Positions 24,904 through 33,477 of a stretch of 64,000 bases of DNA are shown in pieces. The position numbers and the translations under genes were made by a program. The notes beneath the pieces are model-generated. The model was not told where the DNA came from and did no database searches. It saw nothing but the letters and a program-made list of their open reading frames with translations. The stretch lies in the NCBI RefSeq assembly GCF_030766935.1, contig NZ_JASERL010000016.1, positions 62,001 through 126,000 of the forward strand. The letters run 5' to 3'. The stretch comes from Streptomyces sp. KL109B (GTDB lineage Bacteria; Actinomycetota; Actinomycetes; Streptomycetales; Streptomycetaceae). Position 1 is the stretch's first letter. Each line of letters starts with the position of its first letter.

Positions 24904-25057
24904 GCTGCTTCCTCTCTGACCTCTGTGACCTGTGGCCGTGGATGCCTCTCATCCTCTCTCCCGCGGGTGACAGGGGTGTGATCGGGGCACTGCGAATCCC
25001 TGGTAATGTTCTCTGTGTCGCTGCGGGGAACACCCCGCACAGAGCGGCAGACACCTA

Positions 25058-25142
25058 GTCCGGGTGGCGGAATGGCAGACGCGCTAGCTTGAGGTGCTAG
25101 TGCCCTTTATCGGGCGTGGGGGTTCAAGTCCCCCCTCGGACA
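25058..25142 (+). tRNA. tRNA-Leu (anticodon GAG)
   Basis: Acceptor strands GTCCGGG (25058-25064) and CTCGGAC (25135-25141) pair with G-U tolerance, followed by discriminator A. The anticodon stem CTAGC/GCTAG encloses loop TTGAGGT, giving anticodon GAG for CUC/CUU. A long variable arm (TGCCC...GGGCG) marks a class II tRNA, and the T-arm GGGGG-TTCAAGT-CCCCC is intact. CCA is not encoded. A terminator follows at 25163-25200. Confidence 0.97.
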
Positions 25143-25162
25143 CTTCAATAGGCAACCGTCAG

Positions 25163-25200
25163 ACGCAGGTTATGACTTCACAGTCATGACCTGCGTTTTT
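25163..25200 (+). terminator. Intrinsic terminator of the tRNA-Leu transcript
   Basis: ACGCAGGT plus ATGAC (25163-25176) pair with GTCAT plus ACCTGCGT (25183-25196) with one mismatch and a 6-base loop, followed by TTTTT (25196-25200). It is one of the few classic hairpin/U-run terminators in the window. Confidence 0.93.
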
Positions 25201-25302
25201 CGTTGTTGCTGGCCGGTTTCCGACCTCCCGGAACTTCCGGCTCAGTGCCACGCTCCCCCGTGCCGGGCAATTCGCCCATGCCCCGGCAAAAAGGAGAGCA
25301 CC

Positions 25303-28029
25303 ATGGCATTCATGCGTCACAAGACGACCGGGTTCGCGGGCGCGTTCGCATATCCGCAAGCGACCTGGCAGGCGCTGTTCCTGCGCAGCACCGACACCGC
25401 GGTGATCAGTGAGAGCGGCCTGGTGGAGGACGGCAATTGGGCCTCCGTGGCCGGAGGGAAGCTGCGGGGCATCGGCGCGTACCAGAACTTCAACTGGTAC
25501 AGCGACGGCGTGCTCCAGCTGCCCAGCGACGGCACGGCGTGGCAGACGATGCTGTTCCACGGCGACCGGGCGCTTCAGTACGACTGGGACAAGGGCACCG
25601 GCACCGAGGCCGCGTGGTCGCAGATCGGGAACTGGGGCACGGCCCTGCCGGTGCGCTACCGCTCCGGGCTCGACGCCCTGCTCCAGGCGCCCAACTCGGC
25701 GGACAGCAAGTGGCGTACGTACTTCTTCAAGGGCTCGCGCGTGCTGACCCTGAACTGGAGCACAGGGGTGGAGCGCGAGTGCCTGATCACCGAGGGCCCG
25801 GAGGCCACCGGCGCGGCCGGCTGGGCGAGCCTCCCGGTCGGCTTCCGCGGCGACCTCGACCACGTGGTGGCGCTGCCCGATGCCTCGGGGGCGCGCCGCA
25901 CGCTGCTCGTCAAGGGCGAGGACGGGCTGATCCTGAACTGGAGCAGCGGCGTCGAGAAGACCGGCAAGCTCTCCACCCTCTTCGCCGGGCTCGGCAAGCT
26001 GCCCGCCAAGTACCTCACTCCGTACCGGCCGTTCAGCGGTCGCTACGTCATGGACACCGCCACCACCAGGGTCGAGCTGCGGCTCGACTTCGAGGGTGAC
26101 CGGGCGCTGTGCGTGGCCAGTGGCGATGTGTTCACCAAGAGCGGCGACACCGTCACGTACACGAACTCCTTCCGTGCGAACGCGCTGCGCGTGTATCTGT
26201 CCCAGACGCGGGTCCAGTTGAACCAGACCGGCGGCGTGCAGTTCGCGAATCCGTCGAACCGCACGGACATCCAGGTGGTCATTCCGCGCGTGGCGGCCGG
26301 GCAGACGGCGGGCAAGGCGGATCTGATCCTCGCCGTCCCCGCCTGGACGGAGGGCGACCAGTGGCAGCTCACGTGGGAGGCCTCGGCGTTCCGCACGGTC
26401 GACTTCGAGACCGACACGATGTCCGGCACGGCGAACTTCGTCGACTACGACACCGCGTCGGCGGACACCCCGCCCGGCTACCGCGACCGCCGGATATCGG
26501 TGTCGTCGGCGTTCGCGGAGGCGGGCGTCGAGATGCGGGTCGCCGGGACCACGAATGTCGCGAACGACAGCTCGGGCGAGGATCTGCGCTGGTCCGAGGC
26601 CGAGCTGCACGCCGCCATGGTCGCCAACTTCAGCCTCCAGCGCGACGTACCGCAGTGGAAGCTGTGGACCTTCGTGGCGACCAAGTACCTCCAGGACGCG
26701 GTCGGCGGCATCATGTTCGACCAGATGGGATCCCACCGCCAGGGCATGGCCGTGTTCTACAAGGCCCTTGAGGCCTACGGCCTGGTCGGCAGCAACGTAG
26801 AGCTGCACACGTACGTCCATGAGCTGGGGCACGCGTTCAACATGCTGCACTCCTGGCAGAAGAACCTGGCGAGCCCGCCCGCGCCGCTGGGTCCCGAGAA
26901 CGGGTACGGCGAGCTGTCCTGGATGAACTACCCGCAGAACTACCGGAGTTCGGCGGGCAACGGCTCGGAGGCGTTCTGGAAGGCGTTCCCCTTCCAGTTC
27001 TCCGACGACGAGCTGCGCCATCTGCGGCACGGCTTCTACCGGTACATCGTCCCCGGCGGCGACAACTGGACCATCAACGCCGCCCTTGAGCTGAGCGGCG
27101 GTGAGGCGTTCTCGCTGCCCGTCACCGACGAGTCGGGGCTGCGCCTGGAACTGGGCGGCAAGCAGGCGTTCGGGTACGGCGAGCCCGTCATGGCGGACAT
27201 CAAGCTCGTCCGCACCCGCGGCGATGTCACCGTCGCCACCGACCTCAGCCCGAAGGGCGAGCGCGTGGCCTTCGCGATCACCGACCCGTCGGGGCGCTCC
27301 CGGCCGTTCCGGCCCATGACGCGCATCTGCTCCGGCCACCACGGGCCGGAGGCGACGACGAGGCTCACGGCGGCGGACCCGGCGATCTACGACACCGTGT
27401 ATCTCGGCTTCGGCGCCGAGGGCCTGTACTTCAGCGAGCCCGGCCGCTACCGGATCGTCGCCGTGTACCAGGCGGCGGACGGCTCCCGGGTGGTGTCGCA
27501 GCCGCGCACGGTGCTGGTCAGGCAGCCCGTGGACCGCACCGACCAGCAGGTCGGCGAGCTGCTCATCGGCGACCAGCAGGGCACGCTCCTCGCCCTCCTC
27601 GGCTCGGACGCGCCGCAACTCTCGGCGGGCGACAACGCGCTCCGCGAGGTCGTCGAGCGGTTCGGCTCGCACCCGCTGGCCGTGTACGCGCGCCTTGCCA
27701 GGGGCGCCAACGCGGGCCGCGACTTCCAGCGTGTGCACTCCGGCCGGATCGAGGTGCGCAGGCCCGACATCAAGGAGAGCGTCTCGCAGCTCACCGCCGC
27801 CATCGACGCCTCGACCGGTGACGCGGGGCTCAACAACATGACGCTCAACGCCGCCATGCGCCGGCTGGCCCGGGTGCACGCCAAGGAGGGCGACCTCCAC
27901 CGGGCCGACCAGGTCCTCGGCCGGATGACCCGTGTCTTCAAGGACAAGGGGGTGCCGGCGCAGGTGCAGAAGCGGGTCCAGAAGCAGGCGGAGGAGACGC
28001 GCACGCGGATCCACGCCAAGAAGGGCTGA
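25303..28029 (+). CDS. Hemopexin-like repeat protein with metzincin-type metallopeptidase site
   Basis: The 908-residue protein starts at ATG 25303 behind AAGGAGAG. Residues about 10-235 hold four hemopexin-like repeats (e.g. LFHGDRALQYDW, FFKGSRVLTLNWSTG, LLVKGEDGLILNWSSG). The peptidase site is HELGHAFNMLH (506-516), which fits HExxHxxxxxH, with a Met-turn-like LSWMNYP (Met541) 25 residues on. The C-terminal third has beta-rich and then helical, TPR-like stretches (about 755-905). No signal peptide, twin-arginine motif or membrane anchor is seen. The domain order (hemopexin first) is the reverse of animal matrix metallopeptidases. The zinc-peptidase assignment is strong; location and substrate are unknown. 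It stands alone between the tRNA and the kinase. Confidence 0.8.
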   Translation: MAFMRHKTTGFAGAFAYPQATWQALFLRSTDTAVISESGLVEDGNWASVAGGKLRGIGAYQNFNWYSDGVLQLPSDGTAWQTMLFHGDRALQYDWDKGTGTEAAWSQIGNWGTALPVRYRSGLDALLQAPNSADSKWRTYFFKGSRVLTLNWSTGVERECLITEGPEATGAAGWASLPVGFRGDLDHVVALPDASGARRTLLVKGEDGLILNWSSGVEKTGKLSTLFAGLGKLPAKYLTPYRPFSGRYVMDTATTRVELRLDFEGDRALCVASGDVFTKSGDTVTYTNSFRANALRVYLSQTRVQLNQTGGVQFANPSNRTDIQVVIPRVAAGQTAGKADLILAVPAWTEGDQWQLTWEASAFRTVDFETDTMSGTANFVDYDTASADTPPGYRDRRISVSSAFAEAGVEMRVAGTTNVANDSSGEDLRWSEAELHAAMVANFSLQRDVPQWKLWTFVATKYLQDAVGGIMFDQMGSHRQGMAVFYKALEAYGLVGSNVELHTYVHELGHAFNMLHSWQKNLASPPAPLGPENGYGELSWMNYPQNYRSSAGNGSEAFWKAFPFQFSDDELRHLRHGFYRYIVPGGDNWTINAALELSGGEAFSLPVTDESGLRLELGGKQAFGYGEPVMADIKLVRTRGDVTVATDLSPKGERVAFAITDPSGRSRPFRPMTRICSGHHGPEATTRLTAADPAIYDTVYLGFGAEGLYFSEPGRYRIVAVYQAADGSRVVSQPRTVLVRQPVDRTDQQVGELLIGDQQGTLLALLGSDAPQLSAGDNALREVVERFGSHPLAVYARLARGANAGRDFQRVHSGRIEVRRPDIKESVSQLTAAIDASTGDAGLNNMTLNAAMRRLARVHAKEGDLHRADQVLGRMTRVFKDKGVPAQVQKRVQKQAEETRTRIHAKKG

Positions 28030-28030
28030 C

Positions 28031-28072
28031 CCCGGACCGGGGCAGCGGAACCCCGGACCGGGGCAGCGGCCC
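28031..28072. repeat. 19-bp direct repeat with internal palindrome
   Basis: CCCCGGACCGGGGCAGCGG is present twice, 3 bases apart, directly after the metzincin stop codon. Each unit contains CCCCGGACCGGGG, so the pair can form two small hairpins and may end transcription. Confidence 0.7.
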
Positions 28073-28149
28073 GCACCCCACCGGCGCGTACGCGTATTGA
28101 CGATCGTTCAAGCGACGCGCCGGTGAGGTGCTTTGCGTCACGTGATGCA

Positions 28150-30111
28150 ATGGACCCTCGACGCAACATGGGGGTGCAGCGGGACGTGTGGGCGAACAGG
28201 GAGCCCGGCAGCAGTCAGTTCCGTCCGCTGGACGACAAGGATCCGCGGACGGCGGGCGGATACCGCCTGGTCGCGCGGCTCGGTGCCGGCGGAATGGGAC
28301 GTGTCTATCTGTCACACACGCCGGGCGGCCGGGCCGTCGCGGTCAAGGTGATCAGACCCGAGCTGGCCGAGGATCCCGAGTTCCGTCGCAGATTCCGTAC
28401 GGAGGTCGCCGCGGCCAGCAAGGTGCACGGGCTCTACACGGCGCCGGTCGTCGACCACGACACGGAGGGTTCGGATCCGTGGTGCGCGACGGCGTACGTG
28501 CCCGGGCCCTCGCTCGCCGAAGCGGTGCGCGAGCACGGGCCGCTGCCCGTGGACACGGTGCTGCGGATGACGGCGGGGATCGCGGAGGCGTTGCAGGCGG
28601 TGCACGACGCGGGCATCGTGCACCGCGACCTGAAGCCGTCGAACGTACTCCTTGCCTCCGACGGGCCGCGCGTCATCGACTTCGGGGTGGCGCGGGCGGC
28701 CGACGCGACGTCCGTGACGCGCAGCGGGGCGGCCGTGGGCACGGTCGCGTACATGGCTCCGGAGCAGGTGCTCGGCGGTTCGGCGAGCGGGTCGGCCGAT
28801 GTGTTCGCGCTCGGGCAGACCGCGGTGTTCGCCGCGACCGGTTCCACCGCGTACGGGGAGGGCGAGCCGCACGCGGTGCTTTACCGGGTCGTGCACGAGG
28901 AGCCGGATCTCTCCGAAGTCCCGGACGAGCTGCGGGAGTTGATATCCCGCTGCCTCAGCAAGACCGCCGAGGACCGGCCGACCGTACGGGAGGTCATCGA
29001 GACGGTCCAGGTCATACGCGAGGCACAGCCCGGCGGACCGGGGCCCGCGACGGACGCGTGGCTCCCGGGGGAGCTCGCCGAGGGGATCGCGGCGCGGGCC
29101 GAGGGGGCGCGGGTGGCGGGGGCGGAGCCGACGGGGCTTTCTACGCCGCCGGGGAGTGCCGGGGGCGCCGACTCCGGGTCCGGCTCCGGGTCCGGGTCCG
29201 GTGGGGTGTTCGGCCCGCCGGAGGGCTTCGGGGAGGACGGGCAGGGCCGGCAGGGCGGGCAGGATCATCCGCCGACCGCACCCGATGTACCCGGCTCCCC
29301 CGCCGCGTTGCCCGATCCCTACGTCATGGGGCGTCAGCCGCAGGCCCCGGCCCCGGCTCCGGCTTCGCCCGCGGGCGCGGAGACCGCGGCCGTGAGTACG
29401 ACGGCGCCGCGGAAGCGGTCCCGTGGGTGGCTGCTCGCGGCCGTCGGGGTCGCGCTCGTCGCGTGCGGTGCGGGGGTCGCGCTGTGGCTCGTGCCGGGTG
29501 GGGGCACCCGGGACGACAAGGCCGAGAAGCCGGTCGCCGCCCGCTCGCCGGAGGTGACGGGGTCCGCGTCGAAGTCGGCTTCCGCGTCCAAGTCCGCGTC
29601 GCCGAGCGCCTCGAAGGCGCCGAAGCCCACCAAGTCGGCCGCGCGTCCCGCGCCTTCGGGTGCGCCCGACGGCGGGGCGGCCTCTCCCGAGGCACCCACC
29701 ACGAGTGCGCCGCCGACGTCGGAGGCACCGGATCCGTCGACGTATCCCGGCATGGTCCTGACGGACGGCCAGGAGCTGTCCCTGTCGGACGATCCGTTGG
29801 GGCCGAAGGCGGGTGAGGGAGGTTCGAACGGGGACCTCACGTACTCCGTGTTCAGCGACGGGGCGCAGCTCGCGCCGGGCAGCGCGTCCGGGGCCACGCT
29901 CGCGCTGCTCGACGCCGGGCAGCCGAGCACGCTCGACGCGTGCCGTGCGGCGCCGGGGTCCCAGGACTTCCAGTGGGTGTACAACCTGCCGGTGGGGCAG
30001 CGGATGTGTGTGGTCAGCGCGTCTGGGGACGTGGGGCTGCTGACGCTCCAGGGCAAGACGGAGGGCAAGAACGTGACCCTCGACGCGAAGGTGTGGCGGG
30101 GCGTCGGGTAG
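28150..30111 (+). CDS. Receptor-type serine/threonine protein kinase
   Basis: Counting from ATG 28150, the kinase domain (about 37-290) has the Gly-rich loop GAGGMG (45-50), Lys66 in AVKVI, catalytic HRDLKPSN (158-165), DFG (177-179) and MAPEQ. A long Gly/Ser/Pro-rich linker follows (about 300-415), then one transmembrane helix (WLLAAVGVALVACGAGVALW, about 428-447), a Ser/Lys/Ala-rich stalk and an extracytoplasmic domain of about 110 residues (MVLTDGQELSLSDDP to the end) without PASTA repeats. It should phosphorylate cytoplasmic targets in response to an outside signal. The start is uncertain: GTG 28123, ATG 28150 and ATG 28168 are in frame and none has a good ribosome-binding site. Confidence 0.9.
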   Translation: MDPRRNMGVQRDVWANREPGSSQFRPLDDKDPRTAGGYRLVARLGAGGMGRVYLSHTPGGRAVAVKVIRPELAEDPEFRRRFRTEVAAASKVHGLYTAPVVDHDTEGSDPWCATAYVPGPSLAEAVREHGPLPVDTVLRMTAGIAEALQAVHDAGIVHRDLKPSNVLLASDGPRVIDFGVARAADATSVTRSGAAVGTVAYMAPEQVLGGSASGSADVFALGQTAVFAATGSTAYGEGEPHAVLYRVVHEEPDLSEVPDELRELISRCLSKTAEDRPTVREVIETVQVIREAQPGGPGPATDAWLPGELAEGIAARAEGARVAGAEPTGLSTPPGSAGGADSGSGSGSGSGGVFGPPEGFGEDGQGRQGGQDHPPTAPDVPGSPAALPDPYVMGRQPQAPAPAPASPAGAETAAVSTTAPRKRSRGWLLAAVGVALVACGAGVALWLVPGGGTRDDKAEKPVAARSPEVTGSASKSASASKSASPSASKAPKPTKSAARPAPSGAPDGGAASPEAPTTSAPPTSEAPDPSTYPGMVLTDGQELSLSDDPLGPKAGEGGSNGDLTYSVFSDGAQLAPGSASGATLALLDAGQPSTLDACRAAPGSQDFQWVYNLPVGQRMCVVSASGDVGLLTLQGKTEGKNVTLDAKVWRGVG

Positions 30112-30147
30112 CGGGGCCGGGTCTTTCGTTGCGCTGCGGCGGGGGTA

Positions 30148-30258
30148 CCTGCGGTGCGGCACCGGGGCCGTGACGTCGACCGGGGACCTGCGGTGCGACA
30201 CCGGGGCCGTGACATCGACCGGGGCTCGGCCCCACGTTCCTGCGGTGCGGCACCGGCG
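30148..30258. repeat. 39-bp tandem repeat, two full copies and one partial
   Basis: Units begin CCTGCGGTGCGGCACCGGGG and lie at 30148-30186 and 30187-30225 with two or three differences; a 20-base partial copy starts at 30239. Each unit includes GTCGACC, so short palindromes alternate with the repeat. Confidence 0.85.
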
Positions 30259-30370
30259 TGCGCCAGGCCCGACCGGGGCCGGACCCCGCCTCCCTGACAC
30301 GCCGCACCGGGGGCCGCCTTGCCCACCCTGCCGCCCTAGGCGGCAGATTGCCCAAGGCGGGTGCGGCCTA

Positions 30371-30450
30371 CCGCAACGGGTGGGGAGCCGGGGCTGACGG
30401 CAGGTGACACAAGGCGCGTGGCGTCGGCCGCAACGGGTGGGGAGCCGGGG
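30371..30450. repeat. 23-bp dispersed element, two copies here and one at 44121
   Basis: The element starts CCGCAACGGGTGGGGAGCCG and lies at 30371-30393 and 30428-30450. A near-identical copy is at 44121-44141, outside this region. All are in the same orientation and none lies inside a gene. Confidence 0.8.
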
Positions 30451-30569
30451 TGGGCGGCGGATTGCCCGAGGCGGGTGCGGCACCCCGTCGGGCCGACGCC
30501 CCCGGAGGGGGCGGGTGGGAGGGAGATGGGCGGAGCGCGGCAGGCGACGCGGGCACCACGGGTGGGTCA

Positions 30570-30620
30570 TTCGAGCCCCTGCGGCGATTGAGCAGCGGGG
30601 TCCGGGGCGGAGCCCCGAGG
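30570..30620. repeat. Interspersed G+C-rich repeat copy
   Basis: This copy has the core GAGCCCCTGCGGCGATTGAG followed by the GGGGCGGAGCCCC palindrome. It merges directly into the 35-bp tandem repeat. Confidence 0.85.
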
Positions 30621-30762
30621 CGTGGGAGCGGGGCCGGGCAGGCCAGGGCCCGAGGCGTGGGGCAAACCCGTGTCCGAGGCGTGGGAGCGGGGCCCGGCAA
30701 GCCAGGGCCCGAGGCGTAGGAGCGGGGTCGGGAAAGCCAGGGTCCGAGGCGTGGGGCGGTCG
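30615..30762. repeat. 35-bp tandem repeat (minisatellite)
   Basis: Three full units starting CCGAGGCGTGGGAGCGGGG lie at 30615-30649, 30674-30708 and 30709-30743, with truncated units at 30650 and 30744. Units differ at a few positions. The first unit borrows the tail of the interspersed repeat. Confidence 0.85.
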
Positions 30763-30777
30763 GCCGCGTCGTCGTAC

Positions 30778-30819
30778 GCCGAGCGGGCCCACCCCGTGGT
30801 CGAGGTGGGCCCGCTCGGC
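30778..30819 (-). terminator. Terminator of the pentose phosphate operon
   Basis: A perfect 16-bp stem (30778-30793 with 30804-30819) with a 10-base loop lies 32 bases after the gnd stop codon. It could act in both directions. Confidence 0.88.
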
Positions 30820-30851
30820 CGGGGTGGGGGTACCCCCCGGTCCCCGGAGGG

Positions 30852-31730
30852 TTACTTGGCGGATTCGACCGCGTGGCCGCCGAACTGGTTGCGCAGCGCC
30901 GCGATCATCTTCATCTGCGGCGAGTCCTCCTGCCGGGAGGAGAAGCGCGCGAAGAGGGAGGCCGTGATCGCGGGCAGCGGCACCGCGTTGTCGATGGCCG
31001 CTTCCACGGTCCAGCGGCCCTCGCCGGAGTCCGCCGCGAAGCCGCGCAGCTTGTCGAGGTGGGTGTCCTCGTCGAGGGCGTTGACGGCGAGGTCGAGCAG
31101 CCAGGAGCGGATGACCGTGCCCTCCTGCCAGGAACGGAAGACCTCGCGGACGTTGTCCACGGAGTCCACGGCCTCCAGGAGCTCCCAGCCCTCGGCGTAG
31201 GCCTGCATCATCGCGTACTCGATGCCGTTGTGGACCATCTTGGAGAAGTGACCGGCGCCGACCTTGCCCGCGTGGACGTAGCCGTAGTCGCCCTCGGGCT
31301 TGAGGGCGTCGAAGACCGGCTTGACGCGCGCGACGTTCTCCTCGGAGCCGCCGACCATGAGGGCGTAGCCGTTCTCCAGGCCCCAGACGCCGCCGGAGAC
31401 ACCGGCGTCGACGAAGCCGATGCCCTTGGCGGCGAGCTCCTCGGCGTGCTTCTCGTCGTCCGTCCAGCGGGAGTTGCCGCCGTCGACGACGATGTCGCCC
31501 TCGGAGAGGAGACCGCCGAGCTCGTCGACCGTCGACTGGGTGGCGGCGCCCGCCGGGACCATCACCCAGACCACGCGCGGGCCTTCGAGCTTCTCGACCA
31601 GTTCGGCGAGGGAGGCGACATCGGAGACCTCGGGGTTGCGGTCGTAGCCGATGACCTCGTGGCCCGCGCGGCGGATGCGCTCGCGCATGTTGCCGCCCAT
31701 CTTGCCGAGACCGATGAGACCGAGCTGCAT
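30852..31730 (-). CDS. gnd: 6-phosphogluconate dehydrogenase, decarboxylating, short form
   Basis: The 292-residue enzyme oxidises 6-phosphogluconate to ribulose 5-phosphate with NAD(P)+ and CO2 release. Visible are the Rossmann GLIGLGKMGGNM at the N-terminus, VVDGGNSRW, FVDAGVSGGVWGLENG, and the catalytic KMVHNGIEYAMMQ (Lys and Asn). At about 290 residues it is the short GndA/YqeC-type form, not the 470-residue enzyme. It is last in the tkt-tal-zwf-opcA-pgi-gnd operon, separated from pgi by an 11-bp tandem repeat. Gluconate kinase at 44952 would feed it directly. Confidence 0.95.
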   Translation of the reverse strand: MQLGLIGLGKMGGNMRERIRRAGHEVIGYDRNPEVSDVASLAELVEKLEGPRVVWVMVPAGAATQSTVDELGGLLSEGDIVVDGGNSRWTDDEKHAEELAAKGIGFVDAGVSGGVWGLENGYALMVGGSEENVARVKPVFDALKPEGDYGYVHAGKVGAGHFSKMVHNGIEYAMMQAYAEGWELLEAVDSVDNVREVFRSWQEGTVIRSWLLDLAVNALDEDTHLDKLRGFAADSGEGRWTVEAAIDNAVPLPAITASLFARFSSRQEDSPQMKMIAALRNQFGGHAVESAK

Positions 31731-31768
31731 GTCAGTTCACTTACCTTCAGTGCTAGTTGGGGCTGCGT

Positions 31769-31823
31769 AGGAGTAGGACAGGAGTAGGGCAGGAGTAGGA
31801 CAGGAGTAGGGCAGGAGTAGGAC
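31769..31823. repeat. 11-bp tandem repeat x5 between pgi and gnd
   Basis: AGGAGTAGGAC and AGGAGTAGGGC alternate at 31769, 31780, 31791, 31802 and 31813, so the true unit may be 22 bp. A decayed sixth copy overlaps the pgi stop codon (31828-31830). On the transcript it is a C/U-rich tract 38 bases upstream of the gnd start. Confidence 0.9.
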
Positions 31824-31827
31824 AGGA

Positions 31828-33477
31828 CTAGGTGCGGTCGCGCAGGCTGCGGTACGTGTCGACCAGGGACCGCGTCGACGCGTCGAGGCCGGGGACCTCC
31901 GCGCCCTCCGTCAGGGCCGGCTCGACGCGCTTGGCGAGGACCTTGCCGAGTTCGACGCCCCACTGGTCGAAGGAGTCGATGTTCCAGATGGCGCCCTGGA
32001 CGAAGACCTTCTGCTCGTAGAGGGCGATGAGCTGGCCGAGGACCGACGGGGTGAGCTCCTTCGCGAGGATCGTCGTCGTCGGGTGGTTGCCCTTGAACGT
32101 CTTGTGCGGGACCAGGTCCTCCGCCACGCCCTCGGCGCGCACCTCCTCCGGCGTCTTGCCGAAGGCGAGCGCCTGGCCCTGCGCGAACAGGTTCGCCATC
32201 AGCAGGTCGTGCTGGCCCGCGAGGGTGTCCGACAGCTCGTCGACCGGCTTGGCGAAGCCGATGAGGTCCGCCGGGATCAACTTCGTGCCCTGGTGGATGA
32301 GTTGGTAGTAGGCGTGCTGGCCGTTGGTCCCCGGGGTGCCCCAGACGACCGGGCCGGTCTGCCACTCCACGCCCCGGCCCTCGCGGTCCACGGACTTGCC
32401 GTTGGACTCCATGTCCAGCTGCTGGAGGTACGCAGTGAACTTGGACAGGTAGTGGCTGTACGGGAGGACCGCGTGCGACTGCGCGCCGTGGAAGTTGCCG
32501 TACCAGACGCCCAACAGGCCGAGCAGCAGCGGGGCGTTGGCCTCGGCCGGTGCCGTGCGGAAGTGGTCGTCGACGAGGCGGAAGCCGTCGAGCAGTTCGC
32601 GGAAGCGGTCCGGGCCGATGGCGATCATCAGCGAGAGGCCGATGGCCGAGTCGAAGGAGTAGCGGCCGCCGACCCAGTCCCAGAACGCGAACATGTTGGC
32701 CGTGTCGATGCCGAATTCCGACACCTTCTCGGCGTTCGTCGACAGGGCGACGAAGTGCTTCGCGACCGCCGCCGAGTCACCCAGCGAAGACAGCAGCCAT
32801 TCGCGCGCCGCCTTCGCGTTGGTGATCGTCTCGATCGTCGTGAAGGTCTTGGACGCGATGATGAACAGCGTCTCGGCCGGGTCGAGGTCGCGGACGGCCT
32901 CGTGCAGGTCGGCGCCGTCGACGTTCGACACGAAGCGGAGGGTGAGGTCGCGGGCGGTGAAGGGCCGCAGCGCCTCGTACGCCATCGCCGGGCCGAGGTC
33001 GGAGCCGCCGATGCCGACGTTGACGACGTTGCGGATCCGCTTGCCGGTGTGGCCGGTCCACTCCCCCGTACGCACGGAGTCGGCGAAGACGGCCATCCGG
33101 TCGAGGACTTCGTGGACCTTCGGCACGACGTTCTCGCCGTCGACCTCGACCACGGCGTCGGCCGGGGCGCGCAGGGCCGTGTGCAGGACGGCGCGGTCCT
33201 CGGTCGTGTTGATCTTCTCGCCGCGGAACATGGCGTCGCGCTGCCCGAACACGTCGGTGGCGGTGGCGAGTTCCTGGAGGAGGGCGAGGGTCTCGTCCGT
33301 GATCAGGTGCTTGGAGTAGTCGATGTGCAGGTCACCGACGGAGAGCACGTAGCGCTCGGCGCGCGCGGAGTCCTTCGCGAACAGGTCGCGCAGGTGCGTG
33401 CCGTTGAACTTCGCACGGTGGTCCTCAAGGGCCGTCCACTGCGGGCGGCGGGTGAGGAGGGGGTTGCTGTCAGGCAT
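31828..33477 (-). CDS. pgi: Glucose-6-phosphate isomerase
   Basis: The 549-residue enzyme interconverts glucose 6-phosphate and fructose 6-phosphate. Signatures include VNVGIGGSDLGPAMAYEAL, the SIS-domain SKTFTTIET, GGRYSFDSAIGLSL and HQGTKLIPADLIGF, with catalytic His/Glu/Lys regions intact. The start at ATG 33477 overlaps the end of opcA by 8 bases, so translation is coupled. In this operon it links glycolysis to the oxidative pentose phosphate branch and can recycle fructose 6-phosphate to Zwf. Confidence 0.97.
   Translation of the reverse strand: MPDSNPLLTRRPQWTALEDHRAKFNGTHLRDLFAKDSARAERYVLSVGDLHIDYSKHLITDETLALLQELATATDVFGQRDAMFRGEKINTTEDRAVLHTALRAPADAVVEVDGENVVPKVHEVLDRMAVFADSVRTGEWTGHTGKRIRNVVNVGIGGSDLGPAMAYEALRPFTARDLTLRFVSNVDGADLHEAVRDLDPAETLFIIASKTFTTIETITNAKAAREWLLSSLGDSAAVAKHFVALSTNAEKVSEFGIDTANMFAFWDWVGGRYSFDSAIGLSLMIAIGPDRFRELLDGFRLVDDHFRTAPAEANAPLLLGLLGVWYGNFHGAQSHAVLPYSHYLSKFTAYLQQLDMESNGKSVDREGRGVEWQTGPVVWGTPGTNGQHAYYQLIHQGTKLIPADLIGFAKPVDELSDTLAGQHDLLMANLFAQGQALAFGKTPEEVRAEGVAEDLVPHKTFKGNHPTTTILAKELTPSVLGQLIALYEQKVFVQGAIWNIDSFDQWGVELGKVLAKRVEPALTEGAEVPGLDASTRSLVDTYRSLRDRT

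Larger units (their letters stand above)
30112..30851. other. Repeat-rich intergenic region of 740 bases
   Basis: No credible gene is seen between the converging kinase and gnd genes. The region contains a 39-bp tandem repeat (30148-30225 plus a partial copy at 30239), two copies of a 23-bp element (30371, 30428), a near-duplicate around GATTGCCC (30340 and 30455), an interspersed-repeat copy (30570-30620), a 35-bp tandem repeat (30615-30762) and a terminator (30778-30819). Its role is unknown. Confidence 0.8.

Noticed and set aside
25058..25142. tRNA-Leu as an integration site of a mobile element
   Set aside because: No integrase, excisionase or duplicated tRNA 3' end is seen within the window, and the downstream gene has normal codon use.
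25159..28014. A reverse open frame of about 950 codons opposite the metzincin gene
   Set aside because: It is the G+C shadow of a gene with clear motifs and a good Shine-Dalgarno, and its own sequence is biased to Arg/Val/Gly without motifs.
30112..30851. CRISPR array in the repeat-rich spacer
   Set aside because: Units are contiguous or imperfect, with no unique spacers of constant length, and no cas gene is present.
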